Source of the DNA: Scleromitrula shiraiana
Lineage: Eukaryota; Ascomycota; Leotiomycetes; Helotiales; Sclerotiniaceae
Assembly (NCBI GenBank): GCA_028455995.1
Contig: JABELC010000001.1
Span: 2,158,501 to 2,222,500, forward strand
Direction of reading: 5' to 3'
DNA length: 64,000 nt
Shown here: piece by piece, positions 59,164 through 64,000 of the stretch
Layout of the letters: each line of letters begins with the position of its first letter
Numbering within the stretch: position 1 is the first letter of the stretch
The notes under the pieces: generated by a model
Told to the model about the DNA's origin: nothing
Seen by the model: only the letters and a program-made list of their open reading frames with translations
Databases searched by the model: none
Made by a program: the position numbers and the translations under genes

Positions 59164-61149
59164 ATGGATATCAGTACAGTTATACAATCAGATACTATAT
59201 CATCAATTGGTGTTAGAAATCCTTTAATACCAAGAACAATATCTCCTCAATCAATTCCAGTGAAGAATGTTCGCCGCAAAGGATCCTTTCTTCGGCAGGC
59301 TGATTCTTCAGAAGGTTCTCCACTGAGCTCTAGTGGTTCGATATTCGAAGCATTCACATTTTCAGGGAGTAATAGTGAGGAGAGCACCCATAAGGTCGAT
59401 AGTTGGCCACGTATCAAACAACAAGTGTTCGACAGCACTCGATCAAATAATGAAAATATTAGGCAGCCTTCATCAGAACGATCAGAACCCATTCCTACCA
59501 CTATCATTCCAGATAATGAATTTTTATATGGTCACGGCACACCTCTCGATACAATCACCGAAAAAAAGAGTTATGGAACAATTCACAGTGTTGCTCGCAC
59601 GAAATCCGCAGATGATATGTTTACCGTTCCACTTCTTGGTCATCGCGATAGTATTATACTAGCCAAAAATTACCCTCGTCGCAAGCATTCATTCAGTCTC
59701 GACGATATATGGTCAATCAAAGACTCCTATCACGAAGCATGTGCTATGATCGAGCGTGCCGCTCGCCGAAGTCTTACTATTAGTGAAGTTTACGCTAAGC
59801 CCAAAGAACCTCTTCTTGCCCCTCCTGAACGTCCCGACACACCTGAAGGATGTCCCTCATGGACTGCTGCACAACTTCCTGGTCCACGTCCACGCATTGT
59901 TTCCCAGCACACCCGTCTGCAACGCATTCTTAGAATACCATCATCTGGCTTGACACTATCTACACGATCTCCATCTACTAGATTTTCATTCACAGGTAGA
60001 TCAGTCTCCGCACCCATTGGAACACCCCGTCTCCCTCCCCGCTTTCGCGTTCCAAGGAGTGTATATTCGGCCATCGAAAACCATCCCTTCAGTAATGCGC
60101 CTATTCATAAGACCGATTCCGAACCACCCACCGAACCCCCAAGACCTATTCCCGCTCCAGTTCTAATCAATCAACCTCTAACATCTCGTATCCCAACAAT
60201 GGCACCTACATCACTAGCGAAACCCAAAGCAAAAGGCAAGGGAAAGGCCAAGCTAGTCCGCTTCACGCCCTCTGCTACAGCACGCGATTCTGAAATGGTC
60301 AATTTGCAAAATGCAATGGAAGCAACCAGGTCCACGGCTTTTCACCCATTGAGCGTTATACCGCCTTGTAATCCTCCAACCCCAACAACCAAATGCCCTC
60401 ATCGCAAAAGTCACCGCACCCCCCTCAAGGCTTTAAATACAAAATCTACAACCCTACCAGGCAACGAATATATTATTCCACCCAGCAACGAATATCTACC
60501 CCTACCATCCCTATCATCAGTCACCTCTCTTCCAAAATCAGCATATAGCGTAGCTCGCTCCGCCGTCTCATTACAACTGTCTGTACTCGAAAGGACCCCA
60601 GCTATTACCATCAAGACCCCTTCCATCTCATGTTCATCACATTCAGCAGGACGCGATATAGCTGTGGATGAAAACGTTGATATTGGAATCATCGACGTGG
60701 AAAATGAGGATGCTAATGATAATGAAAATGATAACTCTAACGATACAACTACCGATATCACGCTCGCCACATCTCTTTCTAGCTCAAATGTATACTGCAT
60801 GTCCGGCGCTCTTTATTTGCCCAATACGCCAGAATCAGCCATCGAAGTTCCCATTGTTACGGGCGCGCAACTTATGACTATTCCGCAATCACCTCGCGCA
60901 AATCATTATAATGAAAATGAGAACGGTCAAGATGGAGATGTGAAATTAGATGATGGTGGAATATGCTGGAAATGTAAATTACACGGCGTAAAGTTGAAGA
61001 TTGATGGATGGTGGGAAAGAGGTGGTGAGTGGATATGTTTTATTTGTTGCGGTGGGGGTGATTTGATGACGGGTGGGTGGGATGGTGAGGAGGAGGCGGC
61101 TAGGAGGAGGAGATTGGTTTTGGCGGGGGTACCGGCTGTGGGTCTTTAG
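59164..61149 (+). CDS. Ser/Pro-rich protein with C-terminal Cys-rich (zinc-binding-like) motif
   Basis: A single-exon frame of 661 residues. I use the first in-frame ATG (MDISTVIQSD). Most of the chain is disordered, rich in Ser, Pro, Thr and Arg, with short conserved-looking islands: RRKHSFSLDDIWSIKDSYHE (about 176-195), VRFTPSATARDSEM (about 364-377) and YCMSGALYLPNTP. Near the end it becomes ordered: GGICWKCKLHGVKLKIDGWW and EWICFICCGG. This gives Cys601-x2-Cys604, His607, and Cys625-x2-Cys628-Cys629, a spacing that could bind one zinc ion as a small knuckle. I recognise no named family. The pattern suggests a regulatory or scaffold protein. The DNA of the last 150 bases turns strikingly G-rich. 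Confidence 0.7.
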   Translation: MDISTVIQSDTISSIGVRNPLIPRTISPQSIPVKNVRRKGSFLRQADSSEGSPLSSSGSIFEAFTFSGSNSEESTHKVDSWPRIKQQVFDSTRSNNENIRQPSSERSEPIPTTIIPDNEFLYGHGTPLDTITEKKSYGTIHSVARTKSADDMFTVPLLGHRDSIILAKNYPRRKHSFSLDDIWSIKDSYHEACAMIERAARRSLTISEVYAKPKEPLLAPPERPDTPEGCPSWTAAQLPGPRPRIVSQHTRLQRILRIPSSGLTLSTRSPSTRFSFTGRSVSAPIGTPRLPPRFRVPRSVYSAIENHPFSNAPIHKTDSEPPTEPPRPIPAPVLINQPLTSRIPTMAPTSLAKPKAKGKGKAKLVRFTPSATARDSEMVNLQNAMEATRSTAFHPLSVIPPCNPPTPTTKCPHRKSHRTPLKALNTKSTTLPGNEYIIPPSNEYLPLPSLSSVTSLPKSAYSVARSAVSLQLSVLERTPAITIKTPSISCSSHSAGRDIAVDENVDIGIIDVENEDANDNENDNSNDTTTDITLATSLSSSNVYCMSGALYLPNTPESAIEVPIVTGAQLMTIPQSPRANHYNENENGQDGDVKLDDGGICWKCKLHGVKLKIDGWWERGGEWICFICCGGGDLMTGGWDGEEEAARRRRLVLAGVPAVGL

Positions 61150-61836
61150 ATTAGGTGTATGTTTGGAGAAGGGTTAGTGGGTTGATGTTTTGTTAGAGTG
61201 AGAAAAGAAGGGTATTGTGGGAAGAAGGAAAGTTGGACTAAAAACTTCGGCGGGATGTTTGTGCGAGGTGTATTGGATAAGGGACGAGAGTAACGTGTTG
61301 GGGAAGCGAGTAGGAACAGGAATCGGCTGGGAAGTGTGCGATAGTATAATTATTCATCAATATTGGTAGTTAGTTTTCTAGACACTTTCTTATTATTGAA
61401 GATTGTGCAATACATTCATTTCATAGAATCTTCTTCCAATCGATGCTGTTGAATCGGATAAGTACAGGTAGTACAACTATGAAGTGTGATATGATCAACA
61501 TTAATAATATCAGTCTCGGCGAACTTTCTGACCAATATGTCTAATTGATCTCATCCAGGTATGTTTATGTTGTAAAGAAGTATCTTGACTTTGTATATTT
61601 CGTTTACATTGCGTATTGTATTTGTAGGATAGCTCAGCCCTGGCCTGATTATTGCTACTTCCTAACTATTCTATATTCACCAAATCAACAATAACTCCCT
61701 TCGCCACGCTGAATCAAAAACCGCAATCAAACACAAAAGAATCGAGGCCCCAAGCACTAGCTTTCTTCCTCTTTCACCCCTCTAGTCCGCCCACTATATG
61801 GTTCCCATGCAACTCCCCAGCCATCCCCATCTCCCC
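61150..61836. other. Intergenic region
   Basis: About 0.7 kb of 3' flanks between convergent units. No gene is seen. The plus-strand open frame at 61652-62080 is the antisense of the membrane-protein remnant. Confidence 0.45.
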
Positions 61837-62225
61837 CTATCCACCACCATCCAACTCAACCCGTCCAGCCTCAGAACCAGCATACGAAGGAGGTCCCAAA
61901 CTCGAAAGGACCGATTTATTACTTGCGATTTTTCGATTCCTCTTTCTTATAAAGACATATATACCACCAGCTACTAGGGAAATGATTAAAATAGCGACAG
62001 CTACACCGACACCAGCCCCGATGGAGGTGGAGAATTTCGAATGGAATCTATTGGTGTTTTCTGAGAGGGGTCACGGTTGAATGAGGAAGAGGGTCCTGCG
62101 GATTCTTGTGAGGTGGAGGAGGGTGAAGTGGAGGGAGCAGCAGTCATAGACGAGAATACTTTAGCGTTGATATTAAATCCGTTGACGTGTTGTCCATGAA
62201 CAAGAAATGTATCGCTAATTTCCAT
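61837..62225 (-). pseudogene. Membrane-protein remnant: single TM plus cytoplasmic tail, frame broken
   Basis: Reading right to left, a frame beginning at 62225 (MEISDTFLVHGQHVNGFN) carries a Ser/Thr/Pro-rich stretch (TAAPSTSPSSTSQESAGPSS) and stops at 62001. In a different frame, from about 62075 to the stop at 61837, there is a clear membrane span IGAGVGVAVAILIISLVAGG, a basic stop-transfer FIRKRNRK and the tail SSLGPPSYAGSEAGRVEL. Together they look like the stalk, TM and tail of a single-pass surface protein. No intron of normal size joins the two frames; a 27 bp candidate is too short. The upstream end runs into an ATT repeat and AT-rich DNA. A 5'-truncated, frameshifted gene is my preferred reading. 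A real gene with an upstream exon and a different splice is the alternative. Confidence 0.5.
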
Positions 62226-62243
62226 ACTAGTAGTTGGTTGGTA

Positions 62244-62277
<34 letters not shown>

Positions 62278-64000
62278 TTTAAAAAAAATTAAATTTTTCC
62301 GAGTCATTTAATAATATTTTTTATCGTTTATAAATACTTATTAATTAAAAATTTATTTAGATTTTATAAGTGTTTAATAATCAATTATAAAATAACTCGA
62401 AATCGTATTATTAATGATTATATAATACTAGTAAATACTACTAGTAAATAATAATTATTAGTTATTCGCTATTACTATGATATAAAAAGTTGAATATTGG
62501 ATTTGAACATAATTGTGACATGGGGAAGGATCTGTAACAAAGCCTGCTCAAGATAGAATACTAACGTAAATAATATAGGGCTGAAATAACAAAAGGCACA
62601 GTGATACAGGACACCTTGCTGTTAACATATATAAGCAACTTTGCAAATATTTAAACCTCGGATAGGAACACTGATACATAGCTTCACAAAATCCTATCAA
62701 TGTGACCCAGAGTTCAACAAATGTCATCTACAATCCTCCATCTCAAACTTTGCAAGAATGGAAATTTGAGACCATGAACCTTCACTCTCAGCGAGACTGC
62801 TACTTATCGAACTCCAGGGTACAGTATATGATGAATGAATGTTGAAAAAAGTAATGATTGAGCACGCTCACTTGAGACTATCAGACTTATTCATTTCAAT
62901 CAATAACAAAATCAATCTCAACATGGCTGAGAAGAAATTCTGAAGATAAGGAAGAAAAGACCCCCCTTTCTATTGTATCTGATATTTATAACCCAAATAG
63001 ATTTAAGCATACATATTAAGCTTATTCCAACCAACATATGAGATCTGCGTGACGATTCGCCAAAGGAGAATAAACTATCGAACTATCAATTAATTTCCAT
63101 GCGCTGAAGATTCGTAAACCGTGACTCCATGCATGCTATGCTTCTCAGTGTAACATTCATGGCCAATCTTATCCGAAGTTCCAGGGGCGCTTACCCGATG
63201 GTTCAATCATAACTGAAATAATGAGGTTTCTTAACCAGGAAACATCGGATGAGGGAACTATTGAGAAAGAACTAATCGAGCAGGCACTCAACTTCTCTCC
63301 TCATTTTTAAGATATATTATTATTTTCTTTCTCAAAATATAGAGAATACAAAGCAAAACACACTCAAGCAATCCCAAGACTTTATATACCCACCATCCAC
63401 ATACGTACATTCCCCTCGCCACCAACATATAAGCGCCCCTCTTACATAAAACCCAACATAAGCGACCGAGCTCTGTCCATTGCCGCGCATCTACCTACTT
63501 GGACGTTATCGATCTCATGGGTAGACCTGGCATGTATACTTGAAATGGGATGATGAGTACGTGAAGTATGGCTGTGCTTGCAGATACTATGTAAGGAGAA
63601 GATTGATTGAATGAATTGAATGATGGCGGAGTAGCTTTCAGTGGTGATTTATTTTTAGGTGTGCGGGTAGATGTGCAACATTGGCCGGAGGAGGGTTGGT
63701 CGGTATCCATTCATGTGTACGTGTTATTCATAGATATGATAGTGATGAGAAGTATAGTGATGAGAAATACTTAGAAAGAAAAGGGGGTATTATCATTACA
63801 ATTAATTATATCCATCGATACCTAATCATATGATTCTTGGATCGGGATAGCTATTGATTGCTACTCAGCAATTTTGGACGAAGAAAAATTTGGAGGTAAA
63901 TAGGTAGGTAAGAATCCATCTTCTATCTACTACCCATCTCATCCCATTCCCATCATAATGTATTAAATCCATCCATCAACAACATCCACCCCTCCGCCTC
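62226..64000. other. AT-rich region and right-edge spacer
   Basis: From 62,244 to 62,277 is an ATT trinucleotide repeat. From there to about 62,480 the sequence is extremely AT-rich (TTAATTAAAAATTTATTT, AATAATTATTAGTTATT), like the relic of a mutated repeat. The remainder has moderate AT content and no supported gene. A minus-strand frame 63710-63495 (MDTDQPSSGQCCTSTRTPKN start) has a good ATG, but no recognisable domain and no clear continuation. Confidence 0.45.
62244..62277. repeat. (ATT)n trinucleotide repeat
   Basis: About ten tandem ATT units directly next to the broken membrane-protein frame, at the start of the AT-rich island. Confidence 0.92.

Overview
The window is nuclear DNA of a filamentous ascomycete. 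Genes are separated by long AT-rich spacers. Most introns are short (46-140 bp) with GT...AG ends and CTGAC/CTAAC-like branch sites. Typical Pezizomycotina proteins are present, including a fused trifunctional Trp enzyme, a group I G-alpha ending in CGLI, a 2EXR protein and a SidL-type siderophore acyltransferase. Low GC, short introns and the G-alpha sequence suggest Leotiomycetes, perhaps Sclerotiniaceae (Botrytis/Sclerotinia-like). That placement is inference. I found no prokaryotic operon, CRISPR array, rRNA, convincing tRNA or intact transposon.

Layout. 1-4.8 kb: Nup188 (minus, runs off the left edge), divergent from the trifunctional TRP gene (5.3-7.6 kb, plus). 8.8-10.2 kb: a BRCT plus WGR-like protein. 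11.4-12.4 kb: the SNARE Use1 (minus). 13.9-15.3 kb: an unrecognised four-exon signal-peptide protein (minus). 16.6-17.9 kb: the G-alpha subunit (minus), followed upstream by about 6 kb of gene-free, repeat-rich DNA. 24.2 kb: a small single-pass membrane protein. 25.3-25.6 kb: a two-exon MIC10 gene (minus), head-to-head with the RNA helicase gene ROK1 (26.0-28.1 kb). 29.0-30.7 kb: an MFS transporter pseudogene. 31.0-31.5 kb: a SnoaL/NTF2-like protein (minus). 34.2-35.4 kb: an unknown protein. 38.1-39.7 kb: a mitochondrial calcium uniporter MCU (minus). 40.4-41.6 kb: a 2EXR protein (minus). 43.7-45.5 kb: a SidL-like acyltransferase (minus). 48.7-49.7 kb: an unknown His-rich protein. 52.8-56.0 kb: 2-oxoglutarate dehydrogenase E1 (minus), head-to-head with TFIIH subunit TFB1 (56.9-58.9 kb). 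59.2-61.1 kb: a Ser/Pro-rich protein with a Cys-rich tail. 61.8-62.2 kb: a frame-broken membrane-protein remnant beside AT-rich DNA.

The genes form no single pathway. They are mostly housekeeping functions: nuclear pore, tryptophan synthesis, ER SNARE, G-protein signalling, rRNA processing, cristae shape, calcium uptake, TCA cycle and transcription/repair. Three mitochondrial inner-membrane or matrix functions (MIC10, MCU, KGD1) occur in the window, but not adjacent to each other. I see no new multi-gene system. The most unusual signals are abrupt C-rich to G-rich strand-skew flips inside several genes, an in-frame stop-free intron in MCU, the TGA-riddled MFS pseudogene, and three or four unrecognised proteins with clear gene structure.
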